Of a DNA stretch of 64,000 bases, positions 10,826 to 22,210 are shown piece after piece. Each line of letters begins with the position of its first letter. Position 1 is the stretch's first letter. The notes under the pieces were generated by a model that had not been told where the DNA came from, did no database searches, and saw nothing but the letters and a program-made list of their open reading frames with translations. The stretch spans positions 186,001 through 250,000 of the forward strand of contig JAOTON010001252.1 of assembly GCA_034440635.1 (NCBI GenBank), in the 5' to 3' direction. This DNA comes from Lepas anatifera (Eukaryota; Arthropoda; Thecostraca; Lepadidae). The translations under genes and the position numbers were made by a program.

Positions 10826-11298
10826 TAAAAGTAATGGTAATTTTTGTCAGAAGTGTCCATCGATCAGAAGTGTCCATAGGATTGTTAGTGAAAAGCTAAC
10901 TCAGACCACGGCTCGCGAGAAGTGCGTTCAAAGTTTTGACTGAACATGGGAATCTCTTCGGAACTTCTCTTCGGAACTGTACTTGCGAACTGCCCTGAGA
11001 TGGCCTTAACTTAAAATTTTGATAAAAGTTGTAGAAATGATGAGAGAATAGGTATGTCAAGTATGGCGGCGCCTAGCGCAGCCGTTTTTATGCTGTCTCC
11101 AAAAAACCCGAGTGGTGGGTCCCTGCACCCCTCGTCAATGCGCGTTAAATGATGCTGAGTGTTGAGACATGGAGGTCGACCCAAAAATTACGCATGACTG
11201 TGGAAGGGAAAGTCGCCTGAAAGTGACGCTATGGCGTAGGGGTGAGGATGTGGTTGGAAAACCCTTAAAAAAGGTGACGTCATTTATGAACAGTCCTT
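10826..11298. other. Intergenic, no gene recognised
   Basis: Spacer between family B copy 1 and a family E copy. It contains a direct doublet of CATCGATCAGAAGTGTCCAT-like sequence at about 10,855-10,880 and nothing else I can name. Confidence 0.4.
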
Positions 11299-12285
11299 TA
11301 ACCCTCGCCCCCGTGGGAGGTGTCTTAGACACCCCTCCTCTCGGGTTTTTCCGGTGGCACGAGACAACGGCCGCGCGAAGCGCCGCTGTATTTGACAAAT
11401 CTTATTTTTATCAATTCCGCAACTTTCCCCCAAAATTTTAAGGTTTCGTCATACAGGTCAGGTCACCAGTGCAGGTCAAGTGACCTCACCTCCAAAGATG
11501 TTTAATGTGGCCTAAGTAAGAAATTGGTGAATCTATCGGATGGAACTTTTACCACATAATGTGCCCGAGTGCTACAAAATGTATTCCGGCATTTCTCATA
11601 TCGATGACCTACGGTCAAGTACCTCTCCAATGGAAACACATGGGAAAAACATAAATTGAGTTGTATTTGTGTTGATACAGCTGAGAATGTTATCACATTC
11701 TCCGAATCGTAGTATCCTAGGCCTCTTTCCAGGTTCATGTTAAAATTTTTTACCTGTGACCTCTGAGAGGTCATCTGGGGCTGCTTAGGAAGTTTTCAGA
11801 CTTAGGTCAATAACTTTGCATGAAATAATGATACAGCTTTTATTTCGATACCATTGCGTTTGGATTGCTATTGCGAGTCGATTGATAAGCATATTGACTT
11901 TGGACCGTGCTAGGTTGAAAAGTGACCTCGACATGACCTGAGGTCTGGTCATTTTTGTGTTTTGACCTATTATGGTCATATTATACATCATTCGATTTGC
12001 CGTGACGAGAGGAGGCGAATGGTGCCTGAAAAAATATTCTAACTCAACTCTGTCAGATGCTAGAGCCCGAAAACGGTACTCAAAGTGCACCTTCTTTGGC
12101 CTGTCATGACCCCAATATTGACCTGAGCCAAAAATTGACTGACAGTTTTTTATGAATTTGTATGAGCTTTCCACCAGCTTTCGCGTTTTTTTCACTATCC
12201 CGCATAGGGGCCGAGTTCTAAGGGCGTGCTCAAACATCCAGGGCGAAGGTGCCTCGGATGCCCACCGGGGCGCGAGTCAAAGGAA
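11299..12285. mobile_element. Family E TIR element, copy 1
   Basis: The left end TTAACCCTCGCCCCCGTGGG and right end CCCACCGGGGCGCGAGTCAA are approximate inverted repeats. The inside is packed with TGACCT/AGGTCA words (for example CAGGTCAGGTCACC, GTGACCTCACCTCC). The first half aligns with 14,160-14,590 and 39,340-39,600. It codes for nothing obvious, so it looks like a non-autonomous DNA transposon of about 1 kb. I could not fix a target duplication. Confidence 0.55.
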
Positions 12286-12289
12286 TGTG

Positions 12290-13080
12290 GCACCTTCATC
12301 TTTGTATTTGAAGTGAGATAGCCAATTGTGATAGAACATACCGAGAAATTACTTGATCGACATTCATTAGTTCCAAAACTTACCGTTCCCGGAGAAAAAC
12401 AGAAATGTCGCCGCCTATCAACCCCTCCTCAGTGGTCACGTGGTATGAGGTGACGCTCAGATTGTGAGCTAATGCCCAAGCCCCGCCGTGCCCACAAACA
12501 TTTATTGTTTGGACCTCTTTAAAAACTATGTTCTAGGCGTACCTTTAGGACTGACGACTTAAGGTACGTATAATTTTCTTGATTTAATAGTTTGAAAGGT
12601 GAAATGTGTCCTAATATATAAAAAATTGCTGAAATCGATGTCATTTTGGTTGGCAATAGCCTGAACCATGCCGTATTTGGTCTGAATGGTATGGTGTGTC
12701 CCAAGGGCCTGGGTACCGAGGCTGTATCGGGCTTAACTGTGGTGCATTTTTTATGTACGAACGGCCTATAGCATAAGGTCTTTGTATTCAGGATGTTGGT
12801 TTATGATATAGCGTCTTAGTGTGAGATTTCTGGAATTTTTTTGTGTTAAAATTGGTTTATCAATAACGGAACCTTTACGCGTTTTATGTACTATATCCTT
12901 GGCGGCGGAGGAGTCTGTGGTCCCCGTAGAAAACCTGAACTGAATCCGTTTTGAGTGTTGACATTGCTCTACAAGACTGCAGTGGGCGGTGTGTGTTGTG
13001 TCCTTTGTGAGGAGGGCCTGAGGCAGGCTGGGCGTGTTGCAGGTCTGCGGCTGCTGCAGTCCCCGCCTGGCGATGTCAGC
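12290..13080. other. Intergenic, no gene recognised
   Basis: AT-rich, with no repeat partner that I could align inside the window; GC content rises toward 13.0 kb. Confidence 0.4.
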
Positions 13081-13089
13081 CCCAGTTGA

Positions 13090-13353
13090 AGATGGTTATG
13101 CTGGACGGCCCCTGCGTGCAACGCCAAAGGCCAGTTCGACGACAAAGCCGGATCCAGTGGGCAAGACGGCCACATACTGGAGGCCATGCCGGCCAGTCTG
13201 CAATCGAGTTTAAGAGAAGAAGCTGGAGAGGATGTTGTGGACACTGTAGAATTGCAGGACGTGCGTTGGTCTGTGATGACGTCGGAGACACACCAGAGCC
13301 TGGAACCGGCAGTGACGTTATCTAGTATCCCCCTCAAACAGAGTCTGATGTGA
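13090..13353 (+). CDS. Candidate exon-like open frame, unrecognised
   Basis: An 87-codon open frame without an obligatory ATG start reads GQFDDKAGSSGQDG, EAMPASLQSSLREEAGEDVV and DTVELQDVRWSVM. Its acidic, well-mixed composition is more protein-like than other frames nearby, and a consensus splice donor GTGAGT begins at 13,350, just before the stop. A pyrimidine-poor TTGCAG/CTGCAG acceptor lies at about 13.04-13.06 kb. It could be a captured or remnant exon of a host gene or part of a mobile element. The ORFs on the opposite strand (12,969-13,337) look like its shadow. Confidence 0.2.
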   Translation, partial: RWLCWTAPACNAKGQFDDKAGSSGQDGHILEAMPASLQSSLREEAGEDVVDTVELQDVRWSVMTSETHQSLEPAVTLSSIPLKQSLM

Positions 13354-13849
13354 GTAGAGGTGGGACTTTTCGGAAAACCCGGTCCTGATCCCGGTCCAAG
13401 CCAAAAGCTTTTGGTCCCGGGCTGGTCCCGACAGCCGTTTTCTTCTTATTGGCATTTAAGTTCTATATTTTCTTGTGCACTAACGGTAACAAAATATAAG
13501 GCAATCTAATCCATCACATTTAATATAATTCCAATCTATTTATTCAATCGTTGACGGGAATTCCCAATTCCGGACGAATTCATTGTTATAAAATTATTTA
13601 CATACATGGATGAGAGCAACACTGAGAGAATGATAAAAAGAGTAAAACCTAATGCTCACAATGATAACATTTATTGCGGCTTAAAACGCATCTTATATAG
13701 ATGTTTGAAAACAGCACATAGAAACAGTAAAATGTAATACATCGCTAAAATATATTGTGGTGTCATACGCATCCTATATCACAATGCTCAAAAATATTCT
13801 AAAACATCTCCGAAACGTGCGATAAACGTCATGAAAGGAGTCGGACGCC

Positions 13850-14048
13850 GGACACCAGTCGATACCAGTCGGACGCTGGGCACCAGTTGATACCAGTCGG
13901 ACGCTGTACACCAATTGATACCAGTCGGACGCTGGGCACCAGTTGATACCAGTCGGACGCTGGACACCAGTTGATACCCGTCGGACGCTGGGCACCAGTT
14001 GATACCAGTCGGACGATGGGCACCTCTGTAAAAACCAGTTGATCTCAC
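13850..14048. repeat. 28-bp minisatellite, about 7 units
   Basis: The unit GATACCAGTCGGACGCTGGG plus CACCAGTT recurs about seven times with point changes. Minus-strand translations give repeated ASDWYQLV / VRLVSTGA peptides in all frames, a repeat artefact. Confidence 0.92.
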
Positions 14049-14604
14049 CAGGCATCCTTGCAAAAACGCTGTCCTAACCCTCGTCCCGGTGGTGGGTGTT
14101 TGAACACCCCTCGGATTTTTCGGGCCGTACGAAAAAATGGCGGCGCGAAGGGCCGTCGTACTTGGCGCACCTTATCCTTGAACAATTCCGCAATTTTTCC
14201 CGAAATTTTAATGTTGGGTCATCGCAGGTCAGGGCACCAGTGCAGGTGAAGTGACCTCACCTCCAAGAACCCTTAAGGTGGCATTAGTAAGAAATGGGCG
14301 AATCTATCGAATTAAAACCTATGCCACATAATGGGCCCACCGAGTGCTACAATATGTATTCCGGGATTTTTCATATCGATGAACAAGGGTCGGGTACGGA
14401 TCATGACCTTCCCATTGGAAATATATGGGAAAAACAGGAAATGGGCTGTATTTCTGTAGATAAAGCTGAGAATACCTTTGTATCCTCCAAATCGTTATAT
14501 CCTGGACCCCTTTCCAGGTTCATGTTGCATTTTTTGACCTGCTATCTCTGAGTCGTCATCTGGAGCTATTTAAGCAGTTTTCATACTTGGGTCAATAACT
14601 TTTC

Positions 14605-15000
14605 AATAACGCAACCATAGTAGCTAGCGACTGGAAATTTTCACTAATAGAATCAGCGTGGTCCGAAACGTGGTATTCCTGAGTTTCATGTTGATCCCGT
14701 TGTAAATAACAACGTTATAACGTAAAACGTTAATTTTTGCCCTGCGGAAAAGTCCATGCTCCGCAACCATAGCAGCTAGACTCGCTGTTTTCACCAATCG
14801 AATTGGCGTGGTCTGAAACGAGGTATTCTTGAGTTTTATTTGGATCCCACTATAAATACGAACGCTATAACGTAAAATGTTACTTTTTGGCCTGCGGAGA
14901 AAAATATGCTCCGTAACCAGAGCAGCTAGTGACTCGCTGTTTTCACCAATCGAATCGGTGTGGTCTGAAGCGGGGTATTCTTGAGTTTCATTACGATCCT
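14605..15000. repeat. 150-bp satellite, about 3 units
   Basis: Units contain GCAGCTAG-GACTCGCTG, TTCACCAATCGAAT, GTGGTCTGAAACG-GGTATTC, and AACGTTATAACGTAAAACGT followed by TGCGGA and ATGCTCCG. The same unit in reverse orientation forms the array at 22,460-24,915. Confidence 0.88.
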
Positions 15001-15034
15001 TCCATGTTTGATCCCTCCGGATTATCGAACATTG

Positions 15035-17290
15035 ATCTCGGAGGGGCCTCCTGATCTTGGTGTCAGGGGCCCCGAGCTTGGTCTCAGGGGACCCCCGAAC
15101 TTAGTCTTAGGGGACCCCCGAGCTTGGTCTCAATGGCATGAGCTCCGTCTCAGGGGGCTCCACGAGGTTGGTCACAGGGCCCCCTCGATTATTGGTATCC
15201 AGGGCTCCGGATTATAGAACATTGATCTCGGGGGCCCCGAACTTGGGGTCAAGGGCCCTCGAGCTTGGTTTTAGGGGCCCTGAGCGTGTTCTCAGGTGCC
15301 CCTGAGCCCCAAGACTAACTCCCGGATGTCTGTGAGACTGAATCTCGGGAGCACTCTGAGACTAACTTTTCGGTGCCCCTTGAGATTGACTCTCGGGCCC
15401 CTTATACAAAGAAATGGGGGGCACAGCCTGAGGATAGATTGCAAGGGTTCCCAAGATTATCCCTCGGGGCCCCCCTGAGACCAGCACTCTGTGGATCAAA
15501 TGAGACTAACTATCGGACCCCCAGATTAATATCGGGACCACCTGAAATTAAATGTTGACTCCTGAGAGAGACGCCCGTGAGACTATGGGGCCCCTGAGAC
15601 CGACACTCAGGGGGAGGGCGCCCTGAGACCGAATCTCAGAAGTCCCCTAAAACTGACTCTCGGGGTCCCCTTGACCGACTCTCTGAGACTGGCTCTCAGG
15701 TGGCTCACTGAAATAAACTTTCGCGGGCCCTGAGAACCATTCTCTGGGGACCTCTGGGACTAGCTCGGCCCCTCTCCCACCCTGAGACCGACTCACGGGG
15801 CCCCCTGAGATAAACTCTCGGGAGCCCCCTGAAATCTACTTGCGGGGAGCCTTGAGACCGACCCTCAGGGCGTGGGCCCTAAGGCCGACTCAGGACGCCC
15901 TGGGAACGAATCTTCAGGGTCCCCTGAGAACGACTCTGGGGGCCCCGTGATCCTCAAATTGGTCCAAGGGGGTCCGTGGACTCCTAGGACCCCCTCTGAG
16001 GCCCTTGGTACTGATGCCCAGGGGCTCCTAAGATCAAGCTCAGGGTCCCACTTAGATCAGGCTCGGGGGCACCCTTGGGCCCATGCTCGCGTTTTACTCA
16101 GGAGTAACTCGACACTGATGTTCGGTGGCCCCCAGATAAATATTCGGAGTCCTCCCCTCGAGACTGATGCTCTGTACTCTGGAGCCCCTCGATACCGATG
16201 CTCGGGGGCCCCTGAGTCCGAGCCTGGGGGCTCCCGAGACCAAACACTGCGTTCCGTGAGGCCAATGCGCGTGCCTCACTCATAAGTCTCTCGATATCGA
16301 TAGTCAGGGAGACCCCAATATCATTATTGGCCCCCTTCCTGAGATCAATGTTCGGTACTCCGGTGCCATCGCTACCGATGCTCGGGGGACCAAGCTCGGG
16401 CCCCTGAGACCAAGATCGGTGGATTGGCTCTGACACCAAGCTTGGGGACCCTGAGACCAAGATCGAAAGGCCCGTGAGACCAAGTTCGGGGGCCCCTGAA
16501 ACTAAGCTCGGGAGTCCCCTGAGACCAAGTTTTGGGGTCCCCTGAAACCAAGCTTGGGGCCCGTGAGATCGAGCTCGGTGTCCCCCTGAAACCAAGGTCG
16601 GGTGTCCCCTGAAAACCAACTTCGGAGGCCCCCTGAGACCAAGCTCAGGGCCCTGAGACCAAGATTTGAAGGCCCGTAAGACCAAGCTTGGGGTCCCTGA
16701 GACAAAGTTAGAGGCCCCCTGAGACCAAGCCCGGGGGGCCCCACGATCAATGTTCGATACTCCGGAGCCTTCGATACCAATGATCGGGGTCCCCTGAGAC
16801 CAAGCTCAGGGGGCCCCTGACACCCAGCTCAGGGCTCTGAGACAAAAATCGAAAGGCCCGTAAGACCAAGCTGGGGGGCCCTCAAACAAAGCTCGGGGGC
16901 CCTGAGATCAAGCTCGTGGGCCCTTGAGACCAAGATCGGGGGTTCAAAAAAAGATCGGGGGTTCCCTGAGACCAAGCTCAAGGGCCCCCTGACCCCAATT
17001 TCGGGGCTCCTGAGACCAAGCTCAGGCCCCTAAGACCAAGATCCAAAGGCCCGTGAGACCAAGCTCGGGGCCCCTGAAACCAAGTTCGGAGGGCCACTGA
17101 CACCATGTTCGGGGGGCCTGGGATCAATCTCGGAGGACCTCTGAGACCAAGCCAGGGGGCACCCTGAGACCAAGCTAGGGGGCACCCTGACCCCAAGCTC
17201 GGGGCCCCTGAGACCAAGATCGAAAGGCCTGAGAGACCAGGATCGAAGGCCCGTGAGACCAGGCCCGGGGGACCCTGAAACCAAGGTAGC
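15035..17290. repeat. Large GGTCTC / GAGACC degenerate array
   Basis: About 2.25 kb of imperfect 20-25-bp units. From about 15,035 to 15,290 the unit reads CTTGGTCTCAGGGG on the plus strand; from about 15,300 on the orientation flips to TGAGACCAAGCTCGGGGGCC. A longer motif, GATCAATGTTCGGTACTCC...TCGATACC, returns at about 16,340, 16,745 and elsewhere, giving a higher-order period. Long minus-strand frames (up to 195 codons at 16,098-16,685) are by-products: repetitive LGLRGP/LVSGG with no domain. Confidence 0.9.
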
Positions 17291-17329
17291 GCAAATCTGC
17301 AAAGTGCATTAGAAAGGGCGCGCGAATTC

Positions 17330-18215
17330 AGTAAGAAATTACTTGCATGTTTAAGCGTTCAGGTCAATAGTTTGACCTCCAGAGGCCAGCTTAGGTCATG
17401 ATTGGCTGTTTTCACTCAAATATGCAATTCTTAAGAAAACTGGGCATAACTCTTATGCCATTAGAGCTATTGAGATCTGGTAAAGTATATTTGATAGGAA
17501 AGTTCCAGATCTTTTTCTGTTATGGGGAATGTTATGACCTTCCGCAAGTGGTTTGACCTCCAGAGGTCACCTAGTGACCTAATATGGCCTGAGATCACGA
17601 AAGGTCAGAAAGTGACCTTGCCGTATATCTCACGACAGCCAGTGACGAGACATACACGATGATGTTAGATTCAGGGCTCTAGCTTAATTAGGTCAAAAGT
17701 TATTGTCAATACTGTTTTTGACTCCTGGTGACCTTGGATGACCTCGGAGAGGTCAAAGGGCCAATATGGCTCCTGGGATCCGTGAAAGGGTGTCCAAGAA
17801 CCCTTTTCTGAGCAAGCTGAGCATTTGCAATGGTTTTTGGGACATTTAGATCATAAGACTTTTCCCATTTTTTTCAATGGGAGAAATCACCTCGTGACCT
17901 AATCTCAGGTCACGAAATCGTAAAATCCCGGATATACACCTTGTAGACCCTGGAGGGGTCATGAAGTGGAGGAAGTTTCAAAACGATCGACTAAGAAATG
18001 TAGCTCTTGTAGAGCTCACAATTTGAAGTGAGTTGACCTTGGTTGACCTCGCCTGGTGACCTGACCTTGGGTGACCACGGGGTAAACAATTTCAGGGATG
18101 GTGGGAAAATGACGGGGTGAGAGATAAAGCCCTCAGCCGCGGTGCTGGGACTCATGGTTTTTCTGATATCCCGAAAAAAACCTTAGGGGGCATCGATGAC
18201 CCCGGTGGGGCGAGG
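17330..18215. repeat. TGACCT/AGGTCA-dense repeat segment
   Basis: TGACCT or AGGTCA occurs many times here, often paired (TGACCTCCAGAGGTCACC, GTTGACCTTGGTTGACCTCG, TGGTGACCTGACCTTGGGTG). It aligns with 19,680-20,400 and with the reverse complement of 60,420-61,690. It is non-coding. Confidence 0.75.
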
Positions 18216-18224
18216 GTTGAAGTG

Positions 18225-18265
18225 AACGGGGACTTTGTCCGGTATTTCCGGACAACGTCCCCGTT
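18225..18265. other. Strong hairpin-forming inverted repeat
   Basis: AACGGGGAC-TTT-GTCCGG, a 5-base TATTT loop, then CCGGAC-AAC-GTCCCCGTT form an 18-bp stem with one mismatch. It lies exactly between the family E right end and the SGNH remnant. Its role is unknown; it could be a structured end of the element that carried the SGNH domain. Confidence 0.8.
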
Positions 18266-18270
18266 ATGAT

Positions 18271-18660
18271 TAGCTGTATATTAAGTTATGGTTAGCTGTA
18301 TGACGGCGGCGCCGATGTTCCCACTTGGGAACGTCCTGAGGGCGAGTGCGATCCTGCGGTGGGATCGCCATGATGGAAACTTGCCGCACGCCAGTGGCGT
18401 GGAGTTGTGTGACCATCCGCTAAAACCCGCGCTTGAGGTCGCCGATCCTCACCTCACGCTTAGCAAGGTCATTGCCACCTGTAATAAGGACCGCTTTTGG
18501 CCGCACCCCACTCGCTGCCTCCAACGCAAAGTCCCGAAAACGCTCGGAGGAGGCGCAAGCGCCTGACTGTCCCGCTGTCCGGACACTGGTACCATTGGGC
18601 AGGTAGCGCGGGAGCCGAGCAAAATGGCTGTCGCCGATCACCAGCAACATGACTCCGACC
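18271..18660 (-). pseudogene. SGNH/GDSL hydrolase-like domain remnant
   Basis: In the minus-strand frame, LLVIGDSHFARL gives the block I GDS motif (nucleophile Ser) and, about 45 residues on, PKAVLITGGNDLA gives the block III GxND motif of SGNH-fold hydrolases. A TAG stop at 18,420-18,422 interrupts the frame, but it continues as MVTQLHATGVRQVSIMAIPP, typical of the next strand-helix of the fold. The catalytic Asp-His block is not seen. Esterase-like domains of this type occur in some retroelement proteins, and the surroundings are all repeats, so I infer a mobile-element fragment, not a host enzyme. The upstream end is cut at the family B boundary (about 18,690). Confidence 0.55.
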
Positions 18661-18689
18661 AGGTCTGAAGTCTGTATGTCAAGCAATGC

Positions 18690-19290
18690 TGGGTCATTCC
18701 ACCATAAATGGACCAAGGCATAAAACCCTACTATTTTTAATTTCCTCCAAAATTGGTATATGGGGACTTGCAAGGGCGTAGAATCCACCCATGACACCCA
18801 AAAAATTACTTGAAAATTGGTTTGAGAGAAATAGCCTCCGGCAATTTTTGAAGGTCATTATATAGCCATTGATTAGAATGCCTGTAGCTCCAAAAGTTTT
18901 CAATTGATTTCTGAAAATTTTGTGTCTGAGGATGTACATTTTACGGGCAACATTTTGGCTATCTTCAATTTTGAAATTTAAACAAAAAATTGTTATTGAC
19001 CTCATGACCTAGTTTTATACCAGTGACCTTGACCAGTAGTACAGTGAAATTCGAAAATTCTCTTGAAAGCGTTTTGACATATGGTAATAGTCTTTCATAT
19101 CAAATAATGAAAACATGGCTTTCGAAATGCATATACTACTTTTAGCTTCATATATATATATATAACACTAGGTGTCATTGTGGAGCTATGCCAGCGTAAC
19201 TCATGTATCTATATTGACTTATATATATATATATATATATATATATAACACTAGGTGTCATTGTGGAGCTACGCCAGCGTAACTCATGTT
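18690..19290 (+). repeat. Family B dispersed repeat, copy 2
   Basis: Opens with GGTCATTCCACCATAAATGG and contains the usual CCTCCAAAATTGGT, GTAGAATCCACCCATG and CTCATGACCTAGTTTTATAC blocks. Its right end is duplicated: CACTAGGTGTCATTGTGGAG occurs at about 19,165 and again at about 19,248, separated by a TA microsatellite. Confidence 0.8.
19146..19250. repeat. TA microsatellite with duplicated family B end
   Basis: Two TA tracts (about 19,148-19,162 and 19,219-19,246) each precede the same roughly 45-bp family B terminal block, indicating slippage or unequal exchange. Confidence 0.8.
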
Positions 19291-19549
19291 CTAATTGACT
19301 TGCAACTTAAAAATTAAAAACATTATAAGAATCAAAATCAAGCAGTCGGCCTAGAATTCAAGCATTTTACCAAAAGCAATGGAATAAGGGGCTGCTCTCC
19401 CCTATTTTGAATTCACACTATTGTCCCTTTTGGAATGAACTTAGCTGGTGTAAATGTCATGTATGGTTGTTTGGACCATTGTACATCTTTTGAAATTAAA
19501 TGAATCCTCGTCACATTGAATCATCGAACTTCGATGTCATTTCAAGAAG

Positions 19550-20405
19550 CATTTGACCCGCACCCCACCGGGGGGTCCGGCGCACATTCGCCCCACCGGG
19601 AGCCATCAATGCGCCCAAACTCCGAAAATATGGAAGTTAGCGCAAAGCTGCAATTTCCAGTAACATGTGTAATCCTTAAGAAACCTGAGCATAGCTCTCA
19701 CGTCATTAGAGCTATTGAGATTTGGCAAAAATCATTGTTAGGAAAAAGCCAGGGCTTTCTCCGCAATGTGGAATATAATGGCCTCCCGCCAGTGGTTTGA
19801 CCTCCAGAGGGTACCTTGTGACTTAATATGGCCTGAGGTCACGAAAGGTAAGGAAGTGACCTTGTATATAAAATTAAAACCAGCGACGAGACATACACGA
19901 GGACCTTTAATTCAGTGCTCTTGCTTAATTAGGTTAAAAGTTATCGCCAAAACACTGTTTATGAACTCTGGTGACCTCTGGTGATCTCAGATAGGTCAAA
20001 GGGCAGTATCGCCCCTGGGATCCATGAAAGGGTGTCCAAGAACGCTTTTTGAGCTTTACGATTATGTTGTGGCTTTTGGCTCATAAGACAGCTTTTCCCA
20101 TGCTTTTTCTATGGAAGAGGTTACCTGGTGACCTTGGTCATGAAGTGCAGAAAATTTTAAAATCGATCGGCTTAGAAATGTAGCTATGGTAGAGCTCAAA
20201 AGTTAAAGTGAAGTGACCTTGGTTGACCGCGCCTATTGACCTACCCTAGGGTGACCCGGGGTAATAAAGTTAAGGGATAATAGGAAAATAATGGGGTAAG
20301 AAGTAGAACCCTCAACCGTGGTGCTGCCCCTCGTTGTTTTTCTGTTATTCCGAAAAAAACCTTAGGGGCCATCGATTTCAATATTCTAGGTGGGGCGAGG
20401 GTTGA
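19550..20405. mobile_element. Family E TIR element, copy 2
   Basis: Left end TTTGACCCGCACCCCACCGG, right end CTAGGTGGGGCGAGGGTTGA; the interior is TGACCT-rich and similar to 17,400-18,200. The reverse-complement counterpart is 60,409-61,868, which sits at the same place in the duplicated segment. Confidence 0.6.
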
Positions 20406-21654
20406 GATGGATTTTTGGCTTTTGAGGATTTGTGCCGCGTTCCCCCGGACGTAGCTGGGATTTAAAATATGTTATGACCTCAGTTCGGCTTCTATAGCCT
20501 TTGGTAATCGCTGGGGGCAATTCAAGCGTGTTTAAGCTTGACCTATGCTAATCTCTAAGTGAAATTTGCTCGGCGTACACATTATTTTAGCTTTTTTTAT
20601 AACGAAGAAGCTTTGGGCACTAAAAGCATATCATTGGTGATTTTTAGTGGTGCATTGCATTGCATGGGACTGGTTCAGAGTTCAAAATTACTCCTTAGAA
20701 GTGAAATTAACTAGTTCAAGTGTCCACATCATTTAAATTGACTATTCATTAGCCTTTCTGAATCATTTACGCCAATTTAATGAGTTTCTAATCATCTGTC
20801 ACTGCTTACTGCTTCAAGGTCAAATTAGTTCAAAGGTCGAAAAAGTCAAGTCCGCATTGGAAGAAAAAAGTCTTATTCAGTATCCTTTTCATGCAAATTG
20901 ACTATTCGTAAGAAATTTTGCATCATTTTCGTCAAGTGCCTGCTTTATCATCTGTTATTGCTTACACCCCCTTCAAGGTCAAATATCGAAAAAGGTCAAG
21001 CCCATATCATATGCAAACCAACTAGTTTAGTGTCCATATCATTCAAATTGGCTATTCATAAACCATTCTGCATAATTTACGCCAAGTAAGTTTGCTTCTT
21101 CATCTGTTATTGCTTAACCGTTTCAAGGTAAAATAAGGTCACAGGTCGAAAAAGGTCAAGTCCGTATCGGACGCAACTCAAATAATTCGCTACTAAGTCG
21201 TTATTCGACACAGATTTATCACTGAGGTCACGCAATTTCAAATCAAGATCACTGAATGTCAAAAAGGTCATGCAAGGTCTAGCCTCATAAAATTGATCCT
21301 CGAAGGTTGGAAGAAAATATTCTGGGTCAGTTCATGAGCAAATTCTGCAAAAGAACGATGAGAGACAGGAGCATTCATGTGAAAACGGGTACAGGCGCCC
21401 AAATGATCCCAACATGCCTCCACTGTTGAGGTCATAACTCTGTGACATTGAAAGGTAGGAACAACTTTTCTCGCAAAATATGCGCAATGAATGTCCCAGA
21501 GGTTATGCAACATCTTAAGTATCTAACTCAGGAAGCTTGCTTTCAATTCATGAAAAGCCTGGGGGGTTGTAACAACTCCCCCCTGTACGTGCAAGGGTTA
21601 ACACACCCTATGGCGTTGACAAGAAATAAATGGGTTAAAAAGTCCATGGTGGCC
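20406..21654. repeat. Family C dispersed repeat
   Basis: It contains tandemly related blocks (GTCAAATT-GACTATTCATAAG..TTT-CATCATTTACGCC and CTTCATCTGTTATTGCTTA..TTCAAGGTCAAAT-AGGTCGAAAAAGGTCAAG) at about 20,720, 20,890 and 21,010-21,170. The first part is the reverse complement of 59,830-60,400 and the later part of 52,450-53,050. No protein-coding content is recognised. Confidence 0.7.
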
Positions 21655-22210
21655 CCTTAAATTCGGACGTTCCGCCGTCACTGGCATTAATTATACCTTG
21701 AGTTACGACGGCACAGCTCCATAGTGACGCCTAGTGTCATGTTTCGGAAGTCAAAAGTAGTATATTTAGTGCAAAAGCCATATTTTTATTATTTTACCTA
21801 TAAGAGAATTGCTAAATGTAAAAATCCTATCACACGAATTTATAAACTCTACTGTATTGCGGGTCAAGGTCACCGTTCAAAAACTAGGTCACGAGGTCAT
21901 GAGATCAAATTTCCAGAAATATAAAAATCGAAGACAGCCAAATTGAAATCTGCTAAATTGTGAGAAAAAACGTAAAGTCTCGTTACGATAATTCAAAAAA
22001 TGGCAGAACTATAGGCTTTCAAAATATTGCCTACATGGTGACCCCCGAAAAATGCCGGAGGCTATATCTGTCACACCAAATTTTCAAATTATTTTTTGAC
22101 GCCATGGTTAGATTCTACACCTTTGAAACCCCCTTTGCACCAATTTTGGAGAGAATAAAAAGGAAGGGTTTTATTTTACGATATTTTTGGTCGATTTATG
22201 GTGGAGTGAC
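21655..22210 (-). repeat. Family B dispersed repeat, copy 3 (inverted)
   Basis: Reverse-complement alignment to the other family B copies: GAGTTACGACGG-ACAGCTCC at the start, AACTAGGTCACGAGGTCATG in the middle and TTTATGGTGGAGTGACC at the end. Confidence 0.8.

Larger units (their letters stand above)
14072..18217. mobile_element. Putative composite family E element
   Basis: It opens with CTAACCCTCGTCCCGGTGGT and closes with ACCCCGGTGGGGCGAGGGTT, again approximate inverted repeats of the family E type. Inside are a family E left part (14,160-14,600), three units of the 150-bp satellite, a 2.3-kb GGTCTC array and a TGACCT-rich right part (17,300-18,215). Either the element grew by internal repeat expansion or the array was inserted; the termini are the only link between its halves, so this is inferred. 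Confidence 0.4.

Noticed and set aside
16098..16685. 195-codon minus-strand ORF
   Set aside because: It consists entirely of degenerate GGTCTC array units; the peptide is repetitive LGLRGP/LVSG without a domain. The same applies to the ORFs at 57,295-57,807 and 57,788-58,273.
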